A stretch of DNA of 64,000 bases from Bacteroidales bacterium (GTDB lineage: Bacteria; Bacteroidota; Bacteroidia; Bacteroidales; Marinilabiliaceae). Location of the stretch: positions 62,001 through 126,000 of the forward strand of contig SUWW01000009.1 of NCBI GenBank assembly GCA_015061285.1, in the 5' to 3' direction. Of the stretch, positions 44,590 to 53,809 are shown one piece after another. The stretch's first letter is position 1. Each line of letters starts with the position of its first letter. The position numbers and the translations under genes were made by a program. The notes beneath the pieces are model-generated. The model was not told where the DNA came from. It did no database searches and saw nothing but the letters and a program-made list of their open reading frames with translations.

Positions 44590-46686
44590 TCAACTTATTA
44601 GACTCCAGTTAAGAACACTTTTTTCTAAATAGTTTAGGCGTTGCAACATGATGGCATCTTCGGCGGAGGCAAGTTGCGGGTCGTTTTTTAGAATTTCGCT
44701 GGCAATATCTCGCGTATACTGCACTATCTGCCCATCGCTTGCCAAATTGGCGACTCGCAAATTGAATGGCAATCCACTTTGTTGCGTTCCCTCTATACTT
44801 CCTGGTCCTCGCATTCGCAAATCTGCTTCGGCTATTTCGAAACCATTTGTTGTTTCGACCATAATCTCCATTCGTCGACGGGTATCAGTAGAGAGTTTAT
44901 AGTCGGTCATAAGTATGCAATAACTCTGATCGGCACCTCGACCAACACGTCCACGCAATTGATGGAGTTGCGAGAGTCCAAAGCGCTCAGCACTTTCGAT
45001 AACCATCACCGATGCATTGGGGACGTTCACACCTACCTCTATAACCGTTGTTGCTACCATTATTTGGGCTTCGTTATCAACAAATTGCTTCATGGCGGCA
45101 TCTTTCTCTTCGGGCTTCAATCGGCCATGTACCATACAAACTTTATAATCTGGGAATGCCGATTTTACATATTCATATCCATTTGTAAGGTTCTTGAAAT
45201 CTGACCGTTCCGACTCTTCTATTAACGGAAATACTTCATAGACTTGTCGCCCTTTTTCGAGTTGCTGACGAATGAAGCGGTTTAGACTATTTCGGGCATT
45301 ATGAAAGCGATGTTCGGTAACAACCGACTTACGTCCTGGCGGCAATTCATCTATAACCGACACATCGAGATCGCCATAGACTGTCATGGCTAATGTACGC
45401 GGAATAGGAGTTGCCGTCATAACTAAAATATGAGGCGGAATAGCGCCCTTCGACCATAATTTCGCTCGTTGCGCCACTCCAAAACGGTGTTGTTCGTCGA
45501 CCACGGCGAGCCCCAAACGTGCAAATTGTACAGTGTCTTCCACAAGCGCATGCGTACCTACAAGAATATCTACATCACCACTTAGCAAATCGGCGTGGAT
45601 TACACGTCTTTCTTTTTGCTTAGTAGAGCCTGTCAATAGTTCCACTCTAACAGGCATACCATCGAGCATTTTGGATAGACTCTCGTAATGCTGCGTAGCC
45701 AATATTTCGGTTGGAGCCATCATACATGATTGATAACCATTACCTTTTGCTATCAGCATAGCCATAAGCGCAACCATAGTTTTGCCACTTCCCACATCAC
45801 CTTGCAGCAATCTATTCATTTGCTTACCCGAATGCATATCATTGTATATCTCACGTACGACACGCTTCTGAGCATTTGTGGGCTCAAAAGGCAAATGATT
45901 TTTATAGAAATCGCTCAAGAATGCGCCAGAAGTAGAGAACTGATAACCTGCTTGCTGCTCTCGTTTTTGATTATACGTACGCAGCATCTTGAGTTGTATG
46001 TAGAATAATTCTTCAAATTTCAGTCGGTAACGCGCGGTCTCTACAGTTTGCATATTCTTGGGCATATGCATAGTTCGCAATGCCTCATCACGCGACATCA
46101 AGTGGCAACGATCGATTAGGTATTGCGGCAACGTTTCTGGTATGGGCGAACTCTGCAACTCCGATAGTATATTCAGAATGATTTTTTGCACAGACTTCGA
46201 ATTCAGCCCTGCCTTTTTCATTCGTTCGCTCGTATTATACATAGCTTGCAACGTGCCCGCATTACTAATCGTAGCATCTCCTTTCTCCAATTCAGGATGA
46301 ACAATATTTAGTCTGTTACCAAAGACTGATGGCTTGCCAAATAAGTAATACTCTTGCGATAGCTTCACCGAATTGCGCACATAGTCGAGACCTTTGAACC
46401 AAACTATTTCTATCGCACCCGAGCCATCGGTAAACACAGCTGACAGTCGACGATGAGAGCCTTCGCCAACGACATTCATACTTATGAAACTCCCATGAAG
46501 CTGCACATACGCCATATCGCTGGTGATTTCGCGCACTGCATATATGTGGCTGCGATCTACATACTTATATGGATACTGCTGTAGCATATCTTCATAGGTA
46601 TGCACATCGAGTTCTTCACTTAACAACTGCGCCCAACGCGTACCTACACCTTTCGCTTTTAGTATGTTGTAGTTCAAATCAGCCAT
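44590..46686 (-). CDS. recG: ATP-dependent DNA helicase RecG
   Basis: A 698-residue superfamily 2 helicase: an N-terminal wedge domain (about 50-170), Walker A GDVGSGKTMVALMAM, DEQH box, QLRGRVGRG motif VI, and the C-terminal RecG-type end. It remodels stalled forks and R-loops. Its last codons directly abut the Rpn remnant. The gene is divergent from the secreted unknown at 46730. Confidence 0.96.
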   Translation of the reverse strand: MADLNYNILKAKGVGTRWAQLLSEELDVHTYEDMLQQYPYKYVDRSHIYAVREITSDMAYVQLHGSFISMNVVGEGSHRRLSAVFTDGSGAIEIVWFKGLDYVRNSVKLSQEYYLFGKPSVFGNRLNIVHPELEKGDATISNAGTLQAMYNTSERMKKAGLNSKSVQKIILNILSELQSSPIPETLPQYLIDRCHLMSRDEALRTMHMPKNMQTVETARYRLKFEELFYIQLKMLRTYNQKREQQAGYQFSTSGAFLSDFYKNHLPFEPTNAQKRVVREIYNDMHSGKQMNRLLQGDVGSGKTMVALMAMLIAKGNGYQSCMMAPTEILATQHYESLSKMLDGMPVRVELLTGSTKQKERRVIHADLLSGDVDILVGTHALVEDTVQFARLGLAVVDEQHRFGVAQRAKLWSKGAIPPHILVMTATPIPRTLAMTVYGDLDVSVIDELPPGRKSVVTEHRFHNARNSLNRFIRQQLEKGRQVYEVFPLIEESERSDFKNLTNGYEYVKSAFPDYKVCMVHGRLKPEEKDAAMKQFVDNEAQIMVATTVIEVGVNVPNASVMVIESAERFGLSQLHQLRGRVGRGADQSYCILMTDYKLSTDTRRRMEIMVETTNGFEIAEADLRMRGPGSIEGTQQSGLPFNLRVANLASDGQIVQYTRDIASEILKNDPQLASAEDAIMLQRLNYLEKSVLNWSLIS

Positions 46687-46716
46687 AATATCTTTTCTGG
46701 TCGTAAAGATAATCTA

Positions 46717-46724
46717 TACATTTG
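46717..46724 (+). promoter_or_regulatory. -7 promoter element, possibly giving a leaderless transcript
   Basis: TACATTTG followed by CGCCT and the ATG at 46730. The expected start of transcription is at or beside the ATG. TTTC lies at the -33 spacing. Confidence 0.5.
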
Positions 46725-46729
46725 CGCCT

Positions 46730-47908
46730 ATGAAGTCTATTTTTCTCTTTGTCTTTTGCTTGTTGGCCTCTATTGGTCAAGCTCAAATCTCGCTAATCGA
46801 CACTATCACAACGCAACTTGTTGATGCGAAAAAACTTAGCGAAGTAGAATATAGAATTGGCAAATGGAAAGATGCCGCGAATATAGTTCTATCGCACTCC
46901 ACTTTTAGCGAACTTCGCACAAATCGATTCCGCCATTTTTCTCCATTCGTCGCTTCCGACTCTTTATATGCATACTATCTGACCATACAGACGGCTCAAG
47001 CTTCGCATATTTTATGGTTTTGTATGTATGCCGACAATTCCTTCTACATATTCGACGACTTAATAACGAACAAGAATATTAGCATCTCGCATTATTCAGA
47101 AAATGATATGTATGGCTATGAGGTTACCGACACTATAGCCAATCAACAAATAGCAATAATGCCCGACGTACGTTTACGCTCTTCGTTCGAAATTCTTGCT
47201 AATAGCAACGGTTCAGATGCTTCTAAAGATAGTGCTACAATAGATGTCGGGCAGAGACTTACATCATTGTGCAAAATAGGCTTAGCTTTTCAGAATGCTT
47301 CGCTGATTCTTCCTCGCCTATACATTGTGGGCGATGACGGAGAAATGCCTTTCCGCATACTTACATACTCTTGCGTTCGCAACGATTTGTCAAGCAAATG
47401 CTTTGGGATGGTCGTTCGTAACACATCAAAGGGCATTCGCATAGAAGAACTCAACGATAACACCGAGTTAATAAAGGCCCCAGAACGCACTCGCGGCGAT
47501 GCTCAAAAATGGTATGGCGCTGTGTATTACGATATTATACCTTGCAAATTCAACAAAAAGACTTACTACACTCTGCTTGGGTTCAAATCGAACGATGGTC
47601 TAATAAAGACTCGCGTAATTGATATTGCGAATATTGGAACCAAAAAGAGTTCGTTCGGCGCACCACTATTCAAACACGAAAAAGCAACCTACAGCCGCCG
47701 AATATTTGCATACACAGCCGAAGCCAACATGGTGATTCGATACGATGCGAGAGAGAAATCTATCGTTTTCGACCACTTAGCTCCCGCCAGTTCTATGTTT
47801 ATTGGCGAATATCGATTCTACGGACCTGACGGAACCTACGACACTTACAACGCTCAAAAAGATGGCTGGCACTTCAATAGCGATGTAGACAAACGAAATG
47901 CTAAATAA
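46730..47908 (+). CDS. Secreted protein of unknown function
   Basis: A 392-residue protein with a signal peptide (MKSIFLFVFCLLASIGQAQ). I recognise no domain. It has an early helical region and a beta-rich rest with many Tyr, Phe and Asp residues, for example GDDGEMPFRILTYSCVRND. Similar lengths and layouts occur as conserved hypothetical proteins in Bacteroidales. It is a plus-strand single gene divergent from recG, with a promoter element only five bases from the ATG. Confidence 0.7.
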   Translation: MKSIFLFVFCLLASIGQAQISLIDTITTQLVDAKKLSEVEYRIGKWKDAANIVLSHSTFSELRTNRFRHFSPFVASDSLYAYYLTIQTAQASHILWFCMYADNSFYIFDDLITNKNISISHYSENDMYGYEVTDTIANQQIAIMPDVRLRSSFEILANSNGSDASKDSATIDVGQRLTSLCKIGLAFQNASLILPRLYIVGDDGEMPFRILTYSCVRNDLSSKCFGMVVRNTSKGIRIEELNDNTELIKAPERTRGDAQKWYGAVYYDIIPCKFNKKTYYTLLGFKSNDGLIKTRVIDIANIGTKKSSFGAPLFKHEKATYSRRIFAYTAEANMVIRYDAREKSIVFDHLAPASSMFIGEYRFYGPDGTYDTYNAQKDGWHFNSDVDKRNAK

Positions 47909-47920
47909 ATCTTAGAGGCT

Positions 47921-48391
47921 TCAGCCAACCACTTTGATGGCTACCGAACGCAATTGCTGCCAACCCGCTTTGTCGGTGAGGCGTATCATGAAATGATAGT
48001 CGCCGGTGTCGATGTTGGTAGGGATAACTATGCTTATGTTGGGCGTATACGTAGTTAGTCCGTCGGGAATGCTATAGTCTTGATTGTATACCCACGCATT
48101 GACGGCTGATTTTTTTTCGTTCAATTCGCATTCTACTGATGATGTACTATGCGTATGATGGTCGAAGTTGTTATGTATTTCTATATTGAAGTTCCCAAGT
48201 TCAATATCGTCGGTAAATGTGTAGCAGAAATCTATCGATTCACCTCTTAGGCATTCGTAGCAGTCTGTTGGGCAGGTTTGTTCTCCAGCCTCGCAAATTG
48301 TCGGTAATGTAGAGTCTACATTGTCATTATCGGAGCTACACGCAGTCCCGAATATTATCAATGAAAGGGGTAGTATTGCTATTTTTTTCAT
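47921..48391 (-). CDS. DUF4625 lipoprotein, copy 1
   Basis: A 156-residue lipoprotein with lipobox GTAC (Cys18). A Cys cluster (CEAGEQTCPTDCYECLRG) follows, and the rest is a DUF4625 beta domain with a His-rich piece (NNFDHHTHSTSS). The Cys and His residues suggest metal binding on the cell surface or periplasm. It is the last gene after the TonB receptor and a second DUF4625 gene. Confidence 0.8.
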   Translation of the reverse strand: MKKIAILPLSLIIFGTACSSDNDNVDSTLPTICEAGEQTCPTDCYECLRGESIDFCYTFTDDIELGNFNIEIHNNFDHHTHSTSSVECELNEKKSAVNAWVYNQDYSIPDGLTTYTPNISIVIPTNIDTGDYHFMIRLTDKAGWQQLRSVAIKVVG

Positions 48392-48438
48392 GGTATTAAT
48401 TATTTAGCATTAGCAAACCGTTTTTCGATATTTAATAT

Positions 48439-48470
48439 GTAGAGACGCAGCACTCACGCCACGTCCCTAC
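48439..48470. repeat. GTAGAGACG hairpin repeat
   Basis: GTAGAGACG and CGTCCCTAC form a nine-position stem with one mismatch between the two DUF4625 genes. The same kind of GTAGGGACG hairpin is a common dispersed repeat in other genomes, from memory. Confidence 0.5.
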
Positions 48471-48507
48471 ACTATTGATTAGATCAATTTGTCAATGCGA
48501 ATTATTA

Positions 48508-48930
48508 TTATTCTTCCTCCTCTTCTTCCTCTTCTTCAGTTATGTTCTTCTGAGCTGTAGTTGAGTTTCCGTTATTGTCGGTTACTGTTAAACGCAATAT
48601 ATCGCCTACTACAACATTATCAATACCTGTGATGTGTTCGTGAAATTCTGGTATGTTAAGCACACCTACATATTTACTATCGGTAAATGTTTTCGTCAGC
48701 TTTACATTGCTATCGTCAGAAGCCGAAACAATGCTAACTGTGATAGATGCCACGCGACCTGGAGCATCTATTTCAGCTTCGGTGCATAAATAGTCGCCCT
48801 CAATATTGGCCTCCTCGATGGTTACTGTTGGAGCCGCTTCTTGTTCGTTGTCGTCTTTGTCGCACGATGAAAAACTTAGTGCTACAAATGAAAGAATAAT
48901 GATTGCTATGTTATTAATATACTTTTTCAT
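48508..48930 (-). CDS. DUF4625 lipoprotein, copy 2, with poly-Glu tail
   Basis: A 140-residue lipoprotein with lipobox FSSC (Cys23) and a DUF4625 beta domain. The C-terminus is a run of nine Glu residues (GAA/GAG codons) ending the protein. The tail could bind cations, and its simple repeat could change length by slippage. It is immediately downstream of the TonB receptor. Confidence 0.8.
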   Translation of the reverse strand: MKKYINNIAIIILSFVALSFSSCDKDDNEQEAAPTVTIEEANIEGDYLCTEAEIDAPGRVASITVSIVSASDDSNVKLTKTFTDSKYVGVLNIPEFHEHITGIDNVVVGDILRLTVTDNNGNSTTAQKNITEEEEEEEEE

Positions 48931-49063
48931 GATACGTTAAATTTTTGAATGTTTGTTGTTTTAGATTTTCGCTCAAATGGCACTGAACAGATTTGCTTTT
49001 CTTCGCAAATCTCGCATCCAGAAGCATCGGCTTTCTTTTCTAATATCAACTGCTAATTGTCTG

Positions 49064-51151
49064 TTAAAAAGTCACTCCTACGACAGCCGTAAAATTGCGC
49101 CCTGTTTCTGGCACATCTATAAGTCGATAATACGAGGTATGATCATAGTAGCGACGGTTGAATAGATTGTTGGCTTGCACTGACAAATTGACCATTAATC
49201 TATTACACCTAAACACTTTCATCAGCGAAGCATCTACTGTCAGATGTCCATCGGTAGCCTTTTCTGGTGGCACTATGCGGTCTTGCTTGCCCACGTAGCG
49301 TGCATTGAGATTTACCCAAGCCGTATGACGCCCAAAATTGTAGTGCAAAATAGTCTCGACCGACCATGGTGCCGAGAATGGCAATGTGTAACCTTTCTTA
49401 TCACCTGAAAGTTGCTTAGCATACAGATATTCGCCTGTTGCCTCTACATTGAACCCTCCTCCAATCAGATATTCTACTTGAGCCTCAAATCCATAGCGCA
49501 TAACTCGAGCTTGCTTATAGCTATAGAGCTGCATTCCCTCTACATAATCGGCTGTAGGACTGAGATATATATAATTAGAAAAATAATTGAAGAACGGATC
49601 AACATTGAATCTAAAGCGATCATCTGAATACGCCACGCTCATATCTAATTGATACGATTTCTCGGCTTTCAAACTGCTATTACCTTTCTCGTAACGAAAG
49701 ATGTGATAGTTGATGCCATCAGCGCCAAGTTCTTTGGGAATAGGCGTGCGAAAGCTCTTACCCAGGTTTACTTTTACATGCCAATTTTCTTCAACTTCGA
49801 AATTCATACCATACGACCACGTTAGGCTTTTGAACTTGCGCGTAATATCTGCCGAACGTTGCACGTATGCCGAATCGCCATCGGAAGTAGGGGTCTGATA
49901 CCAATCGCTATAGCTATAGATACGCATATTAGCACGGTCGAAGCGAATACCTATATTTCGGTCGCCATCGAGGAAACTACACTCTTTTTTATGTGCCAAA
50001 TAGACACCCACCGACGAGCTATTGAAAGCTGGTATTATAAAACCCCACCCATCACGCTTATTGCGCTGATGCTCATAGTTTACGCCCAAATCGTAGCTAC
50101 CAAAATATTCGGTATTCAACTTTAGGTCGAGCGTTGCCGTAATAGTGTTTTTGTCGAATCGGCGTTCGAGAGTACCATCGGGCGTCGGCATATAGCCATG
50201 CGAAATGGGTTCCGAATGTTCTTCTCGCACATTTCGCTGAAAAGCAACATTTAGACTTGCCGTTGAATAGTAGCCTGTGCATACAGTATGGCTCTGCGCT
50301 TTGAAATGATTCACCCACTGATAGGGTAAATCAACATCTCGCGTCGAGCTATCATAGTCGATGTCGGAAAGACGGACCTCCAAGCCATGAGCATTGGCAA
50401 AAAAACCACTTTGGGCATACGTATTCGACACTCGCAAATCTGTATGAAATTCATAGCCTAAATAACCCAACATCAGACTTGCATCGCGTTCTTTTCCTGC
50501 CGTATTGCGAAGTCTACCATTGTGTAGCTTGATATAATACGAATAGTATTGTATGCTGTCGGTCGGCACTCGACTATCAGCATAATCAATCCAAGTGGCA
50601 TGAACGCGGTAGAAGAACCTTTTATTGAGCCCGCCTATCTTAGCCGAAGCTCCAAATTGGTCGTTGCTTGTCCGCCCAATAATTTGCGCACTTCCTTGAA
50701 TCGCATCAATTGGAATACTATTGGTATACAAGTTAATAACGCCACCAATAGCGTCAGACCCACAAGTAAGCGCTGCTGGTCCTTTCACCACTTCGATACG
50801 ATCTACAGCAAATTGGTCGATTTCAAGTCCATGATCATCGCCCCACTGCTGACCTTCGTGTTTGATGCCGTTTTCTGAAACAACCATACGGTTGAATCCC
50901 AAGCCGCGAATGGCAGGTTTTGATTGTCCAGAACCTACGCTCATTGCTTGCACTCCTGGTAGATGCTCAAGTGTTTGCATCAGACTACCAGATGCATGCG
51001 TAGTTATATAGCCACTACCTATTTGTATGTTGCTCTGCGACGTATTTTGCCGATAATTATGCTCTGCAACAGCATTAACTATGACATCATCGAGCGTAAC
51101 AACACTATCGACAGCCGCCAATGCAACAGCCGATATTAAACATGTAAACAT
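49064..51151 (-). CDS. TonB-dependent outer-membrane receptor
   Basis: A 695-residue receptor. The plug domain (about 30-155) contains GSLMQTLEHLPGVQAMSVG and the family motif IEVVKGPAALTCGSDAIGGVINL; the rest is the beta barrel, ending in aromatic NFTAVVGVTF. No carboxypeptidase-like N-terminal repeat is present, so it is not a SusC type. Together with the neighbours it may import zinc or another metal, like ZnuD-type receptors, but the substrate is inferred only. Confidence 0.88.
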   Translation of the reverse strand: MFTCLISAVALAAVDSVVTLDDVIVNAVAEHNYRQNTSQSNIQIGSGYITTHASGSLMQTLEHLPGVQAMSVGSGQSKPAIRGLGFNRMVVSENGIKHEGQQWGDDHGLEIDQFAVDRIEVVKGPAALTCGSDAIGGVINLYTNSIPIDAIQGSAQIIGRTSNDQFGASAKIGGLNKRFFYRVHATWIDYADSRVPTDSIQYYSYYIKLHNGRLRNTAGKERDASLMLGYLGYEFHTDLRVSNTYAQSGFFANAHGLEVRLSDIDYDSSTRDVDLPYQWVNHFKAQSHTVCTGYYSTASLNVAFQRNVREEHSEPISHGYMPTPDGTLERRFDKNTITATLDLKLNTEYFGSYDLGVNYEHQRNKRDGWGFIIPAFNSSSVGVYLAHKKECSFLDGDRNIGIRFDRANMRIYSYSDWYQTPTSDGDSAYVQRSADITRKFKSLTWSYGMNFEVEENWHVKVNLGKSFRTPIPKELGADGINYHIFRYEKGNSSLKAEKSYQLDMSVAYSDDRFRFNVDPFFNYFSNYIYLSPTADYVEGMQLYSYKQARVMRYGFEAQVEYLIGGGFNVEATGEYLYAKQLSGDKKGYTLPFSAPWSVETILHYNFGRHTAWVNLNARYVGKQDRIVPPEKATDGHLTVDASLMKVFRCNRLMVNLSVQANNLFNRRYYDHTSYYRLIDVPETGRNFTAVVGVTF

Positions 51152-51235
51152 TACGTTATTTGCTATTTTAGAAATTTACTATTCCGACTTTTCACGTCGA
51201 CCTTCGCCAATGAAAATTGTCAATGGTGTAAATAA

Positions 51236-51598
51236 TCAAATAGAAAAACAGATTGGGGGAGCCCGAAGTTGCGACAATCCTACTGTCGCAATCGATGAAA
51301 ATAAAACGTTATATGATTTATAACTATGCTTATAAGCTACATTATCACCGCAACGAACATCTTCCGTTGGTGTATATTGCAAACTAACAAACTGACATAA
51401 TACACACTCGTGTGAACGATTATCATCAATATTAAGATGACCATCGCAAGGCAAATGTTGCACACATTTACCACACTCTATTTCTGCGTATTGACTATTG
51501 CTATGTTTATGAACGTGAACAGACGAGATGAGCAACATTGGCAAGAATGCCAACAAGAGAAGCCATGAGGCTATTTGCTTTCGTCTGATTTGTTTCAT
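51236..51598 (-). CDS. Small His/Cys-rich membrane-anchored protein
   Basis: A 120-residue protein starting MKQIRRKQIASWLLLLAFLP, with a signal anchor. The exported part has VHVHKH, then CGKCVQHLPCDGH, then HECVLCQF: a dense set of metal-binding residues. It lies 84 bases upstream of the TonB receptor. A periplasmic metal-binding role is inferred. I chose the ATG at 51598; the longer frame would run through the promoter element. Confidence 0.75.
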   Translation of the reverse strand: MKQIRRKQIASWLLLLAFLPMLLISSVHVHKHSNSQYAEIECGKCVQHLPCDGHLNIDDNRSHECVLCQFVSLQYTPTEDVRCGDNVAYKHSYKSYNVLFSSIATVGLSQLRAPPICFSI

Positions 51599-51602
51599 GA
51601 TG

Positions 51603-51610
51603 CAAAGGTA
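51603..51610 (-). promoter_or_regulatory. -7 promoter element of the metal-uptake group
   Basis: The minus strand reads TACCTTTG, then CATC, then the ATG at 51598. As at 46717, the transcript would have almost no leader. The -33 position is poor. Confidence 0.5.
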
Positions 51611-51674
51611 TTGTTTTAGCACCAAGAAAGACGAAGTCTTTATAACAAAATGTATCTAAAAAACAGCATTGATG

Positions 51675-52208
51675 CTACATCACAAATAGTTTGCAGCCAT
51701 TGGCAAACAACATATCAAGCGTATCGAGAATTTCTGCAATGCACAGTTGCAGGCATCTACCATAATTATATTTACCTGCAAAATTCTCCACCTTTTTCTC
51801 CATCACTTTTATGTCGGTATCCTTCCAATTGTCCAACGTCGTAACATAGTTGTAGAGCGATTTCATCTCTGCTATATTTACGTTGTACTGTGCCACAAGC
51901 GTGAATAGACGGTTATTAGCAACCGAAGTGAGTTTTGCATGCTGAGGCTCAATTAGTGCAACATCCTCACGCGAAACAGAATTAAACTTAGCCGAATATT
52001 CGCTGATTATTTTTTGAAATTCTTCCGACGTTGTCGCTTTCATCTCTTCGGCAAGTTCAACCTCGTAGCCCATTTTTTTATACCCTTTCAGAAGGCGTGC
52101 TACCCTACCTTCTACCATGACGCCCCTTTTGTCTAATGCTCGAAAATCAATTGTAAGTTTATCGATTTTTGAGGCCATGTCATTCACTAACCATTCAACC
52201 TGTCCCAT
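51675..52208 (-). CDS. Unknown helical cytoplasmic protein
   Basis: A 177-residue protein predicted to be almost all helix, with heptad-like patterns and no signal or membrane segment. I recognise no family. A second ATG at residue 11 (MASKIDKLT) is a possible start. It is separated from its neighbours by about 80 and 200 bases. Confidence 0.6.
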   Translation of the reverse strand: MGQVEWLVNDMASKIDKLTIDFRALDKRGVMVEGRVARLLKGYKKMGYEVELAEEMKATTSEEFQKIISEYSAKFNSVSREDVALIEPQHAKLTSVANNRLFTLVAQYNVNIAEMKSLYNYVTTLDNWKDTDIKVMEKKVENFAGKYNYGRCLQLCIAEILDTLDMLFANGCKLFVM

Positions 52209-52347
52209 GATATGATAATTTGAGTGTATACTCTCTACTTATCATCAATTATGCCGAAAACAGTTTATTAGCGTATTTTATAGATAATCCACACAATTTG
52301 CCATTTCACACTAACTTATCCAATGCTTTTCAAAGCGTCAATAAAAT

Positions 52348-52383
52348 AAAAAAAAACGGTCGTCAGATCTACTCCAACGACCG
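52348..52383 (-). terminator. Intrinsic terminator of the DUF3127 gene
   Basis: CGGTCGT and ACGACCG form a seven-pair stem, with nine T bases following on the minus strand. It lies 28 bases after the stop. Confidence 0.85.
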
Positions 52384-52410
52384 ATATATATAATATATAT
52401 AACTACTTAT

Positions 52411-53190
52411 TTAGAATGGCAGATCATCCTCATTACCATCTTGACCTGTATTAGATACAAAAGGATTTGAAGCTGCGCTCTGAGCTGGAGCCGCACCAAC
52501 GATTTGTTGCTCCGTAGGCGTAACAGGAGGCACGGATGGTTGCGACATTGGCTGCTGAGCTGCAACAGGCTGCTGCATTTGAGGTTGATTTCTATCTATA
52601 CGATAGGCATTAAACGAATTAAAATAACGTTCAACACCGTCACGACCTACAGACTTACGCCCTTGAATATCAAATACAACGTGAATAGGATCACCTTCGT
52701 TATATTGATCTATCAAATTGACATTTCTACCTACTGTTTGAAACAACAAGAAATCTTCATATTGCGAAGAAGGTTGCTGCACAGCAACAACAAACTCATG
52801 CACAGAGAATGTTGGCGTCACTTGACGTATATCCATCTTTTTGTGCAAACGGCCATAAACTTCTTTATTGCTATAAGCTCCACTTGTGTTCACTGCACTA
52901 CCCGAACCTGCACGGTCGATTCTCCAAGCCACAATAGAGCCAATGTAACGCACATCACCTTCGGGACTTGTCCACTCACGACCGCTCAAATCAAAAGATA
53001 CAAGCACTTCATCACCTTCGTGAAACTCATCTATCAACGATGTTCTATCATTATTCAATTGAAACCTAATATGGTTATCATAACGAGAATCTCGAGGATT
53101 GGGAACATGGAGGATAAACTCACGGAGCGTAAAAGTTTCTGAACGACTTACTTTGTCGTATATTTTCTCAATTTTTCCTAATAATTCCAT
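52411..53190 (-). CDS. Tandem DUF3127 OB-fold protein with SSB-like tail
   Basis: A 259-residue protein with two DUF3127-like units, at about 1-92 (GKIEKIYDKVSRSETFTLRE through VAWRIDR) and 110-205 (YGRLHKKMDIRQVTPTFSV through NAYRIDR). Each shows the same WxF or FDxxGR pattern. A flexible Gln/Pro linker follows and the end is EDDLPF, like the acidic tip of single-stranded-DNA-binding protein. Single DUF3127 proteins of about 125 residues with this tip are common in Bacteroidota; the tandem form is less so. A nucleic-acid role is inferred from the fold and tip. Confidence 0.75.
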   Translation of the reverse strand: MELLGKIEKIYDKVSRSETFTLREFILHVPNPRDSRYDNHIRFQLNNDRTSLIDEFHEGDEVLVSFDLSGREWTSPEGDVRYIGSIVAWRIDRAGSGSAVNTSGAYSNKEVYGRLHKKMDIRQVTPTFSVHEFVVAVQQPSSQYEDFLLFQTVGRNVNLIDQYNEGDPIHVVFDIQGRKSVGRDGVERYFNSFNAYRIDRNQPQMQQPVAAQQPMSQPSVPPVTPTEQQIVGAAPAQSAASNPFVSNTGQDGNEDDLPF

Positions 53191-53212
53191 ACTTAATACA
53201 TATAGTTCAAAG

Positions 53213-53220
53213 CAAAGTTA
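53213..53220 (-). promoter_or_regulatory. -7 promoter element of the DUF3127 gene
   Basis: The minus strand reads TAACTTTG, 22 bases upstream of the ATG. No good -33. Confidence 0.45.
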
Positions 53221-53250
53221 TTAAGATTTATTTCAAATTGATAACTATAT

Positions 53251-53287
53251 AAAAATAAAAAAAGCCCAGACCAAAAGTCTGAGCTTT
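53251..53287 (-). terminator. Intrinsic terminator of the alpha ribosomal operon
   Basis: AAAGCCCAGAC and GTCTGAGCTTT form an 11-position stem with one mismatch, and a T-rich stretch follows on the minus strand. It lies 22 bases after the rplQ stop. Confidence 0.88.
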
Positions 53288-53309
53288 TCTTTCACTATAT
53301 ACAGATATA

Positions 53310-53804
53310 TTATTCTGCTTTAGTTTCGGTAGCAGGAGCTTCTGCTGCAGGAGCATCAGCTTTTTTCTTGCTACGACGCGTACGTTTCTTCTCCGTAGCC
53401 GATTTAGCAGGAGTCAACATATTAGCGTTGTAATCGACGAGTTCGATGATGCAAGTTTCAGCAGCATCGCCAAGACGATTACCGAGTTTCAAAATACGGG
53501 TATAACCACCATTACGCTCAGCAACTTTCTCACCAACTTCGGTGAAGAGTTCTTTCACAGCATATTTATTCTGCAAATAGCTGAATACCAATCTCTGCGC
53601 ATTACGTTTTTCGTCAACAGTATTGATATTTTTTGTCTTAGTAATGAGAGGTTCAACGTATGTACGCAAAGCCTTAGCCTTTGCCAAAGTGGTAGTAATG
53701 CGCTTATTCTGCGAAAGGATAAGCGAACTTGCCATATTAGCCAACATAGCTTTACGATGGGCACTTGTACGGCCAAGATGATTAAATTTCTTATTATGTC
53801 TCAT
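53310..53804 (-). CDS. rplQ: 50S ribosomal protein L17
   Basis: A 164-residue L17. The core (about 1-118) starts [20 protein letters not shown], and a Lys/Ala/Glu-rich C-terminal extension of about 45 residues follows, as is usual in Bacteroidota. It is the last gene of the alpha operon, 5 bases after rpoA. Confidence 0.97.
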   Translation of the reverse strand: MRHNKKFNHLGRTSAHRKAMLANMASSLILSQNKRITTTLAKAKALRTYVEPLITKTKNINTVDEKRNAQRLVFSYLQNKYAVKELFTEVGEKVAERNGGYTRILKLGNRLGDAAETCIIELVDYNANMLTPAKSATEKKRTRRSKKKADAPAAEAPATETKAE

Positions 53805-53809
53805 CGTAA

